64,000 nucleotides of DNA from an uncultured Salinisphaerales bacterium. GTDB taxonomy: Bacteria > Pseudomonadota > Gammaproteobacteria > Nevskiales > CAJXLF01. Below the pieces are notes generated by a model that searched no databases, was not told where the DNA came from, and was given only the letters and a program-made list of their open reading frames with translations. The stretch is from NCBI GenBank assembly GCA_913055805.1, contig CAJXLF010000003.1, positions 186,001-250,000 of the forward strand, read 5' to 3'. How positions within the stretch are numbered: position 1 is the first letter of the stretch; every line of letters starts with the position of its first letter. Of this stretch, positions 16,149 through 25,569 are shown in pieces. Made by a program: the position numbers and the translations under genes.

Positions 16149-18845
16149 ATGAAGCCGGTGTCAGTGCCCGCTAACCCGGCCGCCCTGATTTACGGCCTGT
16201 TTTTCATCTCCGGCTGCGCCGGACTCATCCTGGAACTGGTCTGGTTCCGGCTCGCTGCGTTGAGTTTCGGCAGCACCGTCTGGGCCGCCACTGCTGTACT
16301 GAGCGCCTTCATGGGCGGGCTGGCGCTGGGCAACGGCCTGGCCGCGCGTTTTGCTGCCCGGCTCGGGCAACCACTACGCATTTACTCGCTGGCGGAATTC
16401 ACCGTCGCCGGTACCGGTCTTGCACTCTTGTGGATACTGCCGGGCATCGGCAGCGCACTCGGTCCATGGGCGCTCCCCATACTGGAAGCCGGCGGCGGCT
16501 GGCCGCTGCAGGGGCTGCGATTTGCGGCCGCTTTCCTGCTCATGCTGCTGCCCACCACTGCCATGGGCCTGACCCTGCCCCTGCTGGTACAACAACTCGA
16601 TACCGGGGAGGTAGCGAAATACAACATCCACCGGCTCTACGGCTGGAACACACTGGGCGCGCTCACAGGCATTCTGCTGGCCGAAACCCTGCTCATTCAG
16701 ATGACCGGTCTGGCAGGCAGTGCGCTGGCCGCCGCCCTGCTGTGCCTGGCGGCCGCGGCCGGCGCATGGCGACTGAATCGGCGCGGCACCGCTCCCGCAC
16801 CAGACAGCACACCCCGTCACCCGCTGGCCCTGAGACTGTGGCTGGCGGCGGGCCTGACGGGCCTGCTGATGCTGGCGCTGGAAGTGGTCTGGTTCCGCCT
16901 GCTGCTGCTGCACTTGCGCGGCACTGCCACCGCCTTTGCCGGCATGTTGGCGATCGTCCTGGGCAGCATGGCGCTCGGCAGCCTGCTGGCAGCGGCGCTC
17001 ATGAAACGGCGCCCGCCTTCCTGGCAGCTGGCTTTCTGGCTGGCCGCAGGCTGCGTCGCCAGCATCCCGCTGGGCTATGCCAGCCTCAACCTGCCCCTGC
17101 CTGTCTGGCTGCGGGCATGCCTGCTCATGGCGCCCTGTGCCCTGGCTTCCGGCGCGCTACTGCCTACCCTGGCAGCCCTGCACGTTCATCAGCATCAACA
17201 GGCCGCCAGTGCGGCGGGACGCCTGTGGCTGATCAACACCGCCGGCAGCGCCCTGGGGGCCGCGGTCTGCGGACTGTGGCTGCTGCCCACTGCGGGCATG
17301 GAAACCAGCCTGCTGATTCTGGGGCTGGGTTATGTTGCCGTAACTTTATGTCTGTTACCGCCGGGCCGTGCCTGGGGACTGGCCTCTCTTTGCCTGCTCA
17401 TGATGACGGGCTACGCCGCATTTCCCCAGGGGCTGATTCAGGCATACCTGGCGCAGGCCACTGCCGTCTATCAACAGCTGGACAACTCCCGGGTGCTGGC
17501 CCGGCGTGAGGGGCTGAATGAAACCGTGCAACTGCTGGAACGGCGCCTGTTCGGAGAACCCTTCAGCTACCGACTGGTGACCGACGGCTATTCCATGTCG
17601 GGCACCGAACGCGATTCGCAACGTTATATGAAACTGTTCGCCTGGCTGCCGCAGAGCCTGCACACCGCGCCGGAAAAAGCCCTGCTGATCAGCTATGGCG
17701 TCGGCACGACAGCACATGCGCTGCTGGACGATCCGGCATTACAGGCGCTGACCGTAGTCGACCTGTCAGCGGATGTGCTCGCCATGAGCCCGTTGATTCA
17801 TGGCAGCGATGATCCGCTGCAGGATGCACGTGTCAGCATAAAGATCGAGGATGGCCGGCAATTCCTGCTGCTGTCCAAAGAACGCTTTGATCTGATTACC
17901 GCCGAACCACCGCCACCGCGTATGAAAGGCGTGGTGAATCTCTACACGCGGGAATATTTTCAGCTGATCCATGAGCGCCTAAAACCCGGCGGACTGAGCA
18001 GCTACTGGCTGCCGGTGGATCAACTCACGCTCGGCTCGGCGCAGGCCATCACGTCCGCCTTCTGCGCAGTTTTCAAAGACTGCTCGCTGTGGGCCGGCAG
18101 CAATTACAACTGGATTCTGCTGGGCGGCAAACAAGCCTTTGAACCGGTCGCCGGAGATACGCTGGTCCGCCCCTGGACATTTGCAGCAGAAAACCTGAAA
18201 GCCCTTGGGCTGGAAGAACCCGCCCTGCTCGGCCTGACTTTTCTGGCCGATCACGAGCAGTTACACCGCTGGTACGGCGACACAGCACCGCTGACCGACC
18301 ACTGGCCCAAGCGTCTCTCCGAACAGCAGGCGTCGAAACCGGACATTCAGGCCTATGCCGCCTGGGCCGACAACCTGGTGACTCAACAGCGTTTTGCCGA
18401 ATCCCTGTGGATCCGCGAACGCTTCCCGGCGGCCTGGCGTCAACGAGCTCTGGCGCAATTCGATCTGCAGCCGATCTTCAACAATGAACTACCGCCCGAT
18501 CCGCTAGCCCGGCTGCCGCTGGTCAACGAACTACTGCAAAGCGCGCGCTATCAGACACCGGTGTACTGGCTGCTGGGCAGTGGCATGGCTGAACAGCGCC
18601 TGATTGATCAGCTACTGGAAAAGCAGGGCTACCGCAGTGAATTTGCCTACGATCTGGGTGTGCGTGCGCTGGTGCAGGAAAACTTCGGTGCCGCTGCCAG
18701 CCTTTTCCGCGAAGCGCTCAGCAACGGCGAAACACGGGCGCTGGGTCCGGCCATCTATAGCCTGTGCCGCAATAATATGGCCTTATCTGCACGGACCCTG
18801 GCACGGAAGCAAAACAAACATCTCCCGATAAAATGTTGGGATTAA
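16149..18845 (+). CDS. Fused MFS-like membrane / spermidine-synthase-like protein
   Basis: An 898-residue protein. Residues 1 to about 430 hold some ten to twelve membrane helices; about 500-720 form a spermidine-synthase-like Rossmann domain (LISYGVGTTAHALL, TVVDLSADVLAM, IEDGRQFLL); the remainder is helical and TPR-like. In place of the canonical catalytic Asp motif after strand 4 there is AEPPPPRMKGVVNLYTREYF, so true aminopropyl transfer is doubtful. This fused architecture is widespread and poorly understood. The ATG at 16149 begins the first helix region; the frame upstream overlaps the DUF6524 gene and is ignored. The last part becomes AT-richer as the next island begins. Confidence 0.83.
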   Translation: MKPVSVPANPAALIYGLFFISGCAGLILELVWFRLAALSFGSTVWAATAVLSAFMGGLALGNGLAARFAARLGQPLRIYSLAEFTVAGTGLALLWILPGIGSALGPWALPILEAGGGWPLQGLRFAAAFLLMLLPTTAMGLTLPLLVQQLDTGEVAKYNIHRLYGWNTLGALTGILLAETLLIQMTGLAGSALAAALLCLAAAAGAWRLNRRGTAPAPDSTPRHPLALRLWLAAGLTGLLMLALEVVWFRLLLLHLRGTATAFAGMLAIVLGSMALGSLLAAALMKRRPPSWQLAFWLAAGCVASIPLGYASLNLPLPVWLRACLLMAPCALASGALLPTLAALHVHQHQQAASAAGRLWLINTAGSALGAAVCGLWLLPTAGMETSLLILGLGYVAVTLCLLPPGRAWGLASLCLLMMTGYAAFPQGLIQAYLAQATAVYQQLDNSRVLARREGLNETVQLLERRLFGEPFSYRLVTDGYSMSGTERDSQRYMKLFAWLPQSLHTAPEKALLISYGVGTTAHALLDDPALQALTVVDLSADVLAMSPLIHGSDDPLQDARVSIKIEDGRQFLLLSKERFDLITAEPPPPRMKGVVNLYTREYFQLIHERLKPGGLSSYWLPVDQLTLGSAQAITSAFCAVFKDCSLWAGSNYNWILLGGKQAFEPVAGDTLVRPWTFAAENLKALGLEEPALLGLTFLADHEQLHRWYGDTAPLTDHWPKRLSEQQASKPDIQAYAAWADNLVTQQRFAESLWIRERFPAAWRQRALAQFDLQPIFNNELPPDPLARLPLVNELLQSARYQTPVYWLLGSGMAEQRLIDQLLEKQGYRSEFAYDLGVRALVQENFGAAASLFREALSNGETRALGPAIYSLCRNNMALSARTLARKQNKHLPIKCWD

Positions 18846-18968
18846 AGATGCGGTATGCCTTGGTCTGACATTAGGGCTACAATTCAGTCTTCATCATCAA
18901 ATAATGCAAAATAACAAAGACCTTTGTTCTTACATTCAAAGCGTTTGGAATGACGGGATCCTGGAGTC

Positions 18969-19913
18969 ATGCATAGAAAATTTGCCACATGGTTTGGCCG
19001 GAAACTCCATGACCCGCAAGAAAACCTGATTAAGCATGTGGAGGAAATTTCCACCTGTAGTCGTGCCAAAAACCTCTGCTTCTATTCGCATTACGACAAA
19101 GAAGGCATCATCGACGATTATGTGATTTTCAACCTGAATAAAATCAGGGAAGAACTGGATGCAGATATCGTCTTCATAACCACCTCGGAAGATATCCAAG
19201 ACTCCCAGCTTCAAAAAATATCCCACATAGTCCGAGAATTCATTGTCAGAAAAAATACGGGGCGTGACCTGGGGTCATTTCAGATCGCTTTTCAGCTCTT
19301 ACGAGAAAAAATTCAGCAATACCAATATCTGATTCATGCCAACGACAGTGTTTATGGTCCGGTTCATTCCTATGCACCGGTTCTGGACATGCTGAACCAG
19401 ACTGCACCAACTGTCTTTGGCATCACTGAGAGTTTTGAAATCGCTCATCATCTGCAAAGTTACTTCCTTGTTTTTAACCAACCCGCCTTTCGACACCCCA
19501 CCTTCGTCAGATTCTGGAGCAAACTGAATCTGACGCATGAAAAAATGAAATTGGTCAATATCGGTGAAGTGGGCCTGAGCCGTCGGCTTTCTGCCAAAGG
19601 CTATTCCCTCAGACCCCTTGTTACATACGAGTCAGCCAGCGCTTTATACACTCAGTCAAGCACTGATAATGCGGCGAGAAAATTGAAAGTCACAAAAAGA
19701 TCCAACCGGAATCCGACACATTACTTCTATAACGAACTCATCAAACTCGGAAGCCCATTTATCAAGGTGGACTTGTTTCGCGACAATCCCTCCCAGGCAG
19801 ATAATCTCCAACAGTTCCTGGAGTGCTTCGAACCCACGAATAACTTCGACAAAACTTTAATCGTTAAGCATCTGAACCGCTTACAGCATTGCGCCCGGCT
19901 TGCTACTGACTGA
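18969..19913 (+). CDS. Rhamnan synthesis F (RgpF)-like glycan protein
   Basis: A 314-residue protein with RgpF-family phrases: FYSHYDKEGIIDDYVIFNL near residue 40, RKNTGRDLGSF, and YLIHANDSVYGPVHSY. RgpF proteins act in assembly of rhamnose-containing or other surface polysaccharides, and many are glycosyltransferase-like. This one is short; full RgpF is usually about twice as long with a second domain. Codon and base use are more AT-rich than in flanking genes. It overlaps the convergent methyltransferase gene by 11 bp. No other glycan genes are present, so it would act with loci elsewhere. Confidence 0.75.
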   Translation: MHRKFATWFGRKLHDPQENLIKHVEEISTCSRAKNLCFYSHYDKEGIIDDYVIFNLNKIREELDADIVFITTSEDIQDSQLQKISHIVREFIVRKNTGRDLGSFQIAFQLLREKIQQYQYLIHANDSVYGPVHSYAPVLDMLNQTAPTVFGITESFEIAHHLQSYFLVFNQPAFRHPTFVRFWSKLNLTHEKMKLVNIGEVGLSRRLSAKGYSLRPLVTYESASALYTQSSTDNAARKLKVTKRSNRNPTHYFYNELIKLGSPFIKVDLFRDNPSQADNLQQFLECFEPTNNFDKTLIVKHLNRLQHCARLATD

Positions 19914-20634
19914 GTTCCTCTCTCACCCATTGCAATATGTTTTCTTCACTATCCAAGTTGAACAGATCATGATCTTCAAGCAAATCGAAATAACCAATAT
20001 CGGAGATAGTGCTTAACTTATTGTATTTCGGACTGAATGCCTTTCTAGGCCTGGATATCACTACCGTCTGCGGATTGCCTCCATCAGCAATGGTCCGAAA
20101 ATCCATATTGGGGAAAAAATCGTGGAGCGTGTATACGACTTTGTAAACATCACCGTGCCAGGACTCGTCGCCCGTCTTTCCGCTTAAACTTCGATAGTAA
20201 ATTGCCTTGTCTTGATCCGGGAGAGCGGAAAAAACATCCGAGGGAATCACATCATCAATAAGCCAAATAGTTTTTTCATGACAGTGTGCTAACGAGGAGC
20301 AGAAATCACGAAGCGTTTGTTCGTACGTATGCAACCCATCCACAAAGATAATGTCGAACTTGTCGCGCCGGCTGGCAATCTTCTGAAAGTAGAAATCCGA
20401 CTCAACCTCAAAAAAATGATTCCGTTCATTTTCCAGCGATTTGCAGTCAAACATGAACTTGGGATCCACGCCGGTTCGCGTTTCAATATCCACCCCAAAA
20501 AAAGTGGCGCCGTAGTTCACTCCTACTTCCAAGTAGGTCCTTGCGTCGTTTATCAAGGCTAATGAATTAATCCTGTGCGCGGATAAAGTGATTCGGGAAA
20601 ACATTTCAGTTTTCCTGCTGGTAAATAGACTCAT
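19903..20634 (-). CDS. Class I SAM-dependent methyltransferase (Methyltransf_24-like)
   Basis: A 243-residue cytoplasmic protein with a Rossmann motif I (YLEVGVNYGATFFGV), an acidic residue ending strand 2 (GVDPKFMF) and the family-typical strand 4 FDIIFVDGLHTYEQTLRDF, followed by WLIDDVIPSD. Members methylate sugars or small molecules and often sit in glycan clusters, in keeping with the RgpF neighbour. The ATG at 20634 is chosen over 20658, though no strong ribosome site is visible. AT-rich like the neighbour, so probably gained together. Confidence 0.78.
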   Translation of the reverse strand: MSLFTSRKTEMFSRITLSAHRINSLALINDARTYLEVGVNYGATFFGVDIETRTGVDPKFMFDCKSLENERNHFFEVESDFYFQKIASRRDKFDIIFVDGLHTYEQTLRDFCSSLAHCHEKTIWLIDDVIPSDVFSALPDQDKAIYYRSLSGKTGDESWHGDVYKVVYTLHDFFPNMDFRTIADGGNPQTVVISRPRKAFSPKYNKLSTISDIGYFDLLEDHDLFNLDSEENILQWVREELSQ

Positions 20635-20747
20635 CTGACACCCACAAAGCTGCAACACTCACAAACAGGCCTGTCAGCTGAATATTACCTTAAGATTTGC
20701 TTAACAGATCAACATATTATTCCTCATATCCGCCTGGATAACAGGAT

Positions 20748-22100
20748 TCACTGAATGCCGTGGCGGCGAATGGCGCTGGGGGTGAAGAAGCTGGCGTCCT
20801 CATACCAGGAAAAGTCGGGCATGGTCTCCTGGTTATCCAGACCGGCCACCACGTAGCGCCCGATCTCGAAGTCATAACCGACTTCCAGCGCGGCACTCAC
20901 GGCAGGCACGTCGTAGAAATTGATCAGATGCCCCTCCTGCATGCGCCATAGCTGGTCGCGCTGGTCGTAGCAGTCCACGGCAACGATGTGCCAGCTGTCC
21001 TCGTCCAGGTAGAACGTACGCCGCTTGTAGACATGATTCGTGCCCGGCAGCACGGTAGCGTCTACCACCCACACCCGGTGCAATTCATAGCGCGTCAGAT
21101 CCTGATTGATATGACCTGGCTGGATAATCTCGTCCGGATCGAGATCGCGCTTCTCCAGGGTATAGGCGTTATAGGGGATATAGATTTCCTTCTTACCGGC
21201 CAGCGTCCACTGATAGCGGTCCAGGGCGCCATTGAACATGTCGATCTGGTCATGTGTGCCCAGCGAGTCGGTGGCCAGGGTCGGATTGTCGTAACCCAGC
21301 TCAGGCGCCCGTCGCACGCGCCGCTGGCCGGGGTTGTAGACCCAGGCCATGTTCGGCTCCTTGAGCTGGTCGATCATCTGATGCACCAGCACGATGTTGC
21401 CGGCCAGGCGCGTCGGCGACAGCACATAGGTCAGGTAGTACAGGAACACATTGTCCTTCAGATCCTCGGGCTGGATACCGATCTGGTTGTACTTGAGCGA
21501 GACATAACGCAGCACACGGCTGATGAAATACTGACCGCTCTCACTGACCACGGCTGCGTTGTAATACCCCTTGATACCGCGCGAGACGTATTTGGTCTTG
21601 TGGTTCCATAGCGCCTCGGCACCGCTCTGCGGAATCGGAAAGGCCGGCCCGGTGACCGCGCCACTCAACGAATCCGTGCCGCTGAGCTCGGCATTCTGAG
21701 CATTGGCTTTAACCGCGTCGTAAACGCCTTGCGGATAGGAAGCGGTGCGATGGCTGGGATACACCGGCATCCTGTAACCGCTGCGGTACTCGAACATCTT
21801 CTTCTGGCCGGGCGTGAGGTGTTCGCTGTATTCCTGCACATTTTCGGCAGTGATCACGAACAGCGGCTTTTCATCAGCAAAGGGATGCACATAGCCCTCT
21901 TCGGGCGTGACCGCCTTGTGCTCCAGCCCCCCTTCCCAGGCAGGAATACTGCCATCGGCATTCGCTGCCTGCGTTGCGCCCATCGGCGTGAGGTCCTGAC
22001 CCAGCCGCGCCACTTCTTCAGGCGGCGCCTTGGCCTGCGCGGCAACGCCGGCCAGCAGCAGGGTTGTCAGCAGGCTGAGGGGAAATACTCTACGGAACAT
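20748..22100 (-). CDS. DUF1329 exported protein (second copy)
   Basis: A 450-residue exported protein with signal peptide (LSLLTTLLLAGVAAQA) and the DUF1329 mature start (LGQDLTPMGATQAANADGSIPAWEGG). It resembles the copy at 6873-8228 across its length (VYNPGQRRVRRAPELGYDNP, DQIDMFNGALDRYQW). It is the last gene of a four-gene operon (hydroxylase, membrane protein, DUF1302, DUF1329), 14 bp after DUF1302. The pair DUF1302-DUF1329 is a recurrent unit in lipid- and sterol-active Proteobacteria, with DUF1302 likely in the outer membrane and DUF1329 periplasmic. Confidence 0.9.
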   Translation of the reverse strand: MFRRVFPLSLLTTLLLAGVAAQAKAPPEEVARLGQDLTPMGATQAANADGSIPAWEGGLEHKAVTPEEGYVHPFADEKPLFVITAENVQEYSEHLTPGQKKMFEYRSGYRMPVYPSHRTASYPQGVYDAVKANAQNAELSGTDSLSGAVTGPAFPIPQSGAEALWNHKTKYVSRGIKGYYNAAVVSESGQYFISRVLRYVSLKYNQIGIQPEDLKDNVFLYYLTYVLSPTRLAGNIVLVHQMIDQLKEPNMAWVYNPGQRRVRRAPELGYDNPTLATDSLGTHDQIDMFNGALDRYQWTLAGKKEIYIPYNAYTLEKRDLDPDEIIQPGHINQDLTRYELHRVWVVDATVLPGTNHVYKRRTFYLDEDSWHIVAVDCYDQRDQLWRMQEGHLINFYDVPAVSAALEVGYDFEIGRYVVAGLDNQETMPDFSWYEDASFFTPSAIRRHGIQ

Positions 22101-22114
22101 GTCTCTCTCCAGGC

Positions 22115-24010
22115 CTAGAACAGGTACTTCACGCCAACCGCATAGTTGTCGCGGTCCTGCAATTGATTGGTAATTCTGTAATCGTCGCCACGGCCGAAAA
22201 ACGCCTGATAGTTCAGTTCGAACTGCCAGCGCTGAAGATAGCCGAACTTCAGCGACAAACTGGCCGACATGCGGTCCTCGATGAAGTTACGCGCCGGCCC
22301 GGCAGGCGTGCCCTTGGGGTCCCAGCCGAACGTGGCAACCGGGTTCATCGACCAGCTGGTGCCAAACAGATTGGGATAGGCCAGGAAGGTGATAAAGCGC
22401 ATCCCCCAGCCAAAATCATCGGCGTAATACTCTTCCACTGCATCGGCCGTGCCGCCCTTGGCATTGGTGCCCGGTGCCTCAAAACGCAGCTCGCTACGAT
22501 CGGGCATATCGATCACCTGGGTCGCGCCCACTTCACCGGCGATCACCCACTGCGAAGCGCCGAATGGGTTACGCGGACCGACCAGATAACTGGCGGTGAA
22601 CTGCAGCTGGGCCATATCCATGCGCCGGTAGCCCGGGAAATAGGAACCGGGCTGGTTATTGGTGCCAATCTGGTTGGGCGTGATGATGGTGCCGTACACC
22701 GTGCCACCCACCGGGCCAGCCAGCTGCCGGATAGGATCCAGTGCGTAATACACGAGTTCGTATTCGTCGATCTGGAACGGCTGATCCTTGCGATAACTCA
22801 GCTCACCCTGCAGGGCGATACCGAACGGCATGGAGGCATTGAAGCTGACACCGAATATCTGGATGTCCTCCAGATATTCCAGGCGGTAACCGCCCAGGCC
22901 GCGCTCGATGCTGTCGAGTTTGGCAATCTGGTCGTCATTGATACTGTCCGGATTCAGCAGCCCTGCCACCAGCAGCAGACCCGTCACACCGGTCGGATCC
23001 TGCAGGCCGGTGCCGGTCTGGCCCACTGTGATTTCGTTAAGCTGCTCCCATTCCGCCTGACTCAGTGAAAAGCCGCTGGTCACCGGCAGATGGCTATGGA
23101 TGTTCTGATAGAAAAAGCCCACCTCGGCGTCCAGCGCGGGCAGGAACCAACTGAAGCCAATACCGTACTGACCGCTCTTGGGCGCCTTCAGATCCGGCCG
23201 GCGAAAGGTCTTGTAGCCGTTGGGTAGTTCGTTCTGGCTGAAACGCTTGCTCTCCAGGGCAAAGAAGTCCCCGCCGATGGACTGGCCGTCGGTCTGGCCG
23301 AAGAAGCTGCCACGCGGCTCCAGCACGATCTCCTGATGATCCAGCTTGTAATACAGCTCGATACCCAGATTCTCACTCAACTCCATCTGCAGGAAAGCCA
23401 GATTCTCGGGCAGGAATACGTTTTTCAGTTCCAACCCCGGCAGGTTCAGCTTGTTCAGGTCAAAGGTATTGATGGAATTCACCCCGAACTGGATGAAGGT
23501 GCTCTCCCCCCAGCTCAGTACCTGACGACCCAGGCGAAAGGTATAGGGTCGCTCGAAAACCTCACCGTTGTAGTAGACATAGGCGTCCAGCAGATCGATG
23601 TCCTGGCCGATTTCATCCTTGATGTCGGAGGTGCGTTTCTGACCCACGACATCGGCCTCATCGAAGTCCACATTGACCGGATCGTAGTAGACCAGTGTAC
23701 GGATGAAGGCGCCCGAGTTGTTCCGCCAGCGCAGACTCAGGTCACCGTTGTAGTAGATGGGGGCATAGGTAATGTCGCCCTTGTCGTAGTTCAGGTTGCC
23801 GTCGTCGAAGTTGCTGCTCAGTCCTTCCCCGCCATTGCCGCGGCTGAACAGTAGCGGATCCCGGTCCTCGGCGCGGAAGGCAATACCCATGGTCAAGGTG
23901 CTGTTGAGCTGAGCCTCGAAGTCGCCCGCGGTCCAGCGATACTCAGCCAGAGACAGACCGGGCTGCAGCAACAGCATTGCCGCGATTGCATACCTTGTCT
24001 GGCGCTTCAT
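22115..24010 (-). CDS. DUF1302 outer-membrane protein
   Basis: A 631-residue protein with a signal peptide ending near AEYRWT and the DUF1302 pattern of amphipathic strands rich in aromatic residues, such as FRLGRQVLSWGESTFIQFGVNSIN. The final residue is Phe (YAVGVKYLF), as expected of an outer-membrane beta-barrel. DUF1302 proteins are FadL-like in context and are proposed to move hydrophobic substrates. Its start codon overlaps the preceding membrane-protein gene by 4 bp (ATGA), so they are translationally coupled. Confidence 0.88.
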   Translation of the reverse strand: MKRQTRYAIAAMLLLQPGLSLAEYRWTAGDFEAQLNSTLTMGIAFRAEDRDPLLFSRGNGGEGLSSNFDDGNLNYDKGDITYAPIYYNGDLSLRWRNNSGAFIRTLVYYDPVNVDFDEADVVGQKRTSDIKDEIGQDIDLLDAYVYYNGEVFERPYTFRLGRQVLSWGESTFIQFGVNSINTFDLNKLNLPGLELKNVFLPENLAFLQMELSENLGIELYYKLDHQEIVLEPRGSFFGQTDGQSIGGDFFALESKRFSQNELPNGYKTFRRPDLKAPKSGQYGIGFSWFLPALDAEVGFFYQNIHSHLPVTSGFSLSQAEWEQLNEITVGQTGTGLQDPTGVTGLLLVAGLLNPDSINDDQIAKLDSIERGLGGYRLEYLEDIQIFGVSFNASMPFGIALQGELSYRKDQPFQIDEYELVYYALDPIRQLAGPVGGTVYGTIITPNQIGTNNQPGSYFPGYRRMDMAQLQFTASYLVGPRNPFGASQWVIAGEVGATQVIDMPDRSELRFEAPGTNAKGGTADAVEEYYADDFGWGMRFITFLAYPNLFGTSWSMNPVATFGWDPKGTPAGPARNFIEDRMSASLSLKFGYLQRWQFELNYQAFFGRGDDYRITNQLQDRDNYAVGVKYLF

Positions 24011-24600
24011 GCGGCTGCTCCCTTATCCGCCGCCGCGGATGGCCGCCAACTCCAGAATGACAACGCCAGGATGACGATCAGTCCGGCATGGATTGCGGTC
24101 AGGCGGATCTCCAGCGGCCAGACCTCAACGCCGCGGACCCAGGCCATCAGGAACATGAGCAACGGCAATAACAACAGAGGTAGCCAGGGCCGCGGTGAAA
24201 GCAGCAGAGCAAACAGGGGCAGCAGGATGGCCAGTACTCCCGCATGCAGCCTTGTGGTCAGTATCCCGATAGCGAGCACCAACAGCAGCAACAGCAACTG
24301 CACTGCCCGACCCGCCTTTTGCGGCAGCCAACCACTGTGGGCCACGCGTGCATTGACCACAGCGAGCATGAGCAATGGCAGACCCATTAACGCTCCCAGA
24401 TTCGATGCATGGACATGTATCCGGGTGAACGTCTCCAGGCCGGCGAAACGCAGAGCGCCCAGCAGCGCAGCGACCGAGATGATCAAAAGGCCGACCAGTG
24501 CGGGCCCGCGCACCCATGCATCCGCGGGCGCTGAACGCCATAGCCGAACCATGGCATATACGCCTGCCAGTGCCAGCACAGCATCAGAAACTGCCAGCAT
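24007..24600 (-). CDS. Hypothetical multi-pass membrane protein
   Basis: A 197-residue, very hydrophobic protein with about six membrane helices (for example VQLLLLLLVLAIGILTTRLH and a Leu-rich stretch near residue 145). Two histidines sit in the second helix pair (RIHVHASNL), a possible metal or haem site, but no family is recognised. A strong ribosome site (GGGAGGAG) precedes the ATG at 24600. It lies between the hydroxylase (22 bp) and DUF1302 (4-bp overlap) and so belongs to the same function. Confidence 0.7.
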   Translation of the reverse strand: MLAVSDAVLALAGVYAMVRLWRSAPADAWVRGPALVGLLIISVAALLGALRFAGLETFTRIHVHASNLGALMGLPLLMLAVVNARVAHSGWLPQKAGRAVQLLLLLLVLAIGILTTRLHAGVLAILLPLFALLLSPRPWLPLLLLPLLMFLMAWVRGVEVWPLEIRLTAIHAGLIVILALSFWSWRPSAAADKGAAA

Positions 24601-24622
24601 GTCTCCTCCCTCGTGACTGTTG

Positions 24623-25504
24623 TTATCCGCCTGCCGGCTCTTGTTGTATATCCTTTTTGGCCGCCTGCGTGCGCAGCGACCACCAGTCCGGCGGCATGGT
24701 CAATATGCCCAATACATCCCCCGGGCTCCGCGCCTGCCTCAGGTCACGCCCGATCAGCAGGAAATGATTCACCGCAATGCGCAGCGGATTGAAGTCGGGC
24801 ATGTCCTTGGTCAGGCCGAACTTCACCCTCTCCTCTTCTGGCTCGAAGGTGCCAAGCAGGCGATCCCAGATAATGAAAATCCCCGCATAGTTACGATCAA
24901 TATATTGCGGGTTGGCGCCATGATGTACGCGGTGATGCGACGGCGTGTTCATGAACCATTCCAGCAACCCCAGCTTGCCGACACTCTCGGTGTGCAGGAA
25001 GAACTGATAGATCAGGCTGATGGACTGAATGGTGATAATGACCAGCGGATGGAATCCGAGGAAAGCCATCGGCAGGAAAAAGGAATAGCTGTACAGCGGC
25101 GTGGTCCAGGACTGCCGCAACGCCGTGGTCAGATTGCAGTATTGGCTGGAATGATGGTTCTCATGCGCGGCCCACAGCAATCGCACACGGTGACTGGCGC
25201 GGTGGTAGACATAGAAGCAGAAGTCCTGCAGGAAAAGACCTGCCACCCAGACCCAGACCAGTTCCGGATTCAGATCGAACAGGCGGTATTGATAGGCCCA
25301 GGCATAAAGCGCCAGCCAGCCGCCCTTGAGCGAACCGCTGATGATGACATTGCCCACGCCCATGCCCAGGCTGGCAAGGGCGTCTTCCCGCCGATACCAT
25401 CCCTTGTGACGCACCGTCGATATCACCGCTTCCAGCAAAACCAGAAACAGGAACATCGGAATGGCGTATATCACCAGCTTGTCGTTACCGATTGTCTCCA
25501 CCAT
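24623..25504 (-). CDS. Sterol desaturase / fatty acid hydroxylase family protein
   Basis: A 293-residue membrane di-iron enzyme. The eight-histidine pattern is visible: HRASHR (about residues 101-106), HENHHSS (about 114-120) and HHRVHHG (about 190-196), between membrane helices. Such enzymes hydroxylate or desaturate sterols, hopanoids or fatty acyl chains using O2 and reduced cytochrome or ferredoxin. It is the first gene of the operon with DUF1302 and DUF1329, and faces a divergent AraC regulator 65 bp away, so that regulator is the likely controller. Confidence 0.9.
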   Translation of the reverse strand: MVETIGNDKLVIYAIPMFLFLVLLEAVISTVRHKGWYRREDALASLGMGVGNVIISGSLKGGWLALYAWAYQYRLFDLNPELVWVWVAGLFLQDFCFYVYHRASHRVRLLWAAHENHHSSQYCNLTTALRQSWTTPLYSYSFFLPMAFLGFHPLVIITIQSISLIYQFFLHTESVGKLGLLEWFMNTPSHHRVHHGANPQYIDRNYAGIFIIWDRLLGTFEPEEERVKFGLTKDMPDFNPLRIAVNHFLLIGRDLRQARSPGDVLGILTMPPDWWSLRTQAAKKDIQQEPAGG

Positions 25505-25569
25505 GGAATCAACTCGCTGTCTGTATAGCGGTAAGATTGACCCATGACCCCCGCAGCCGTCTTGACCCG

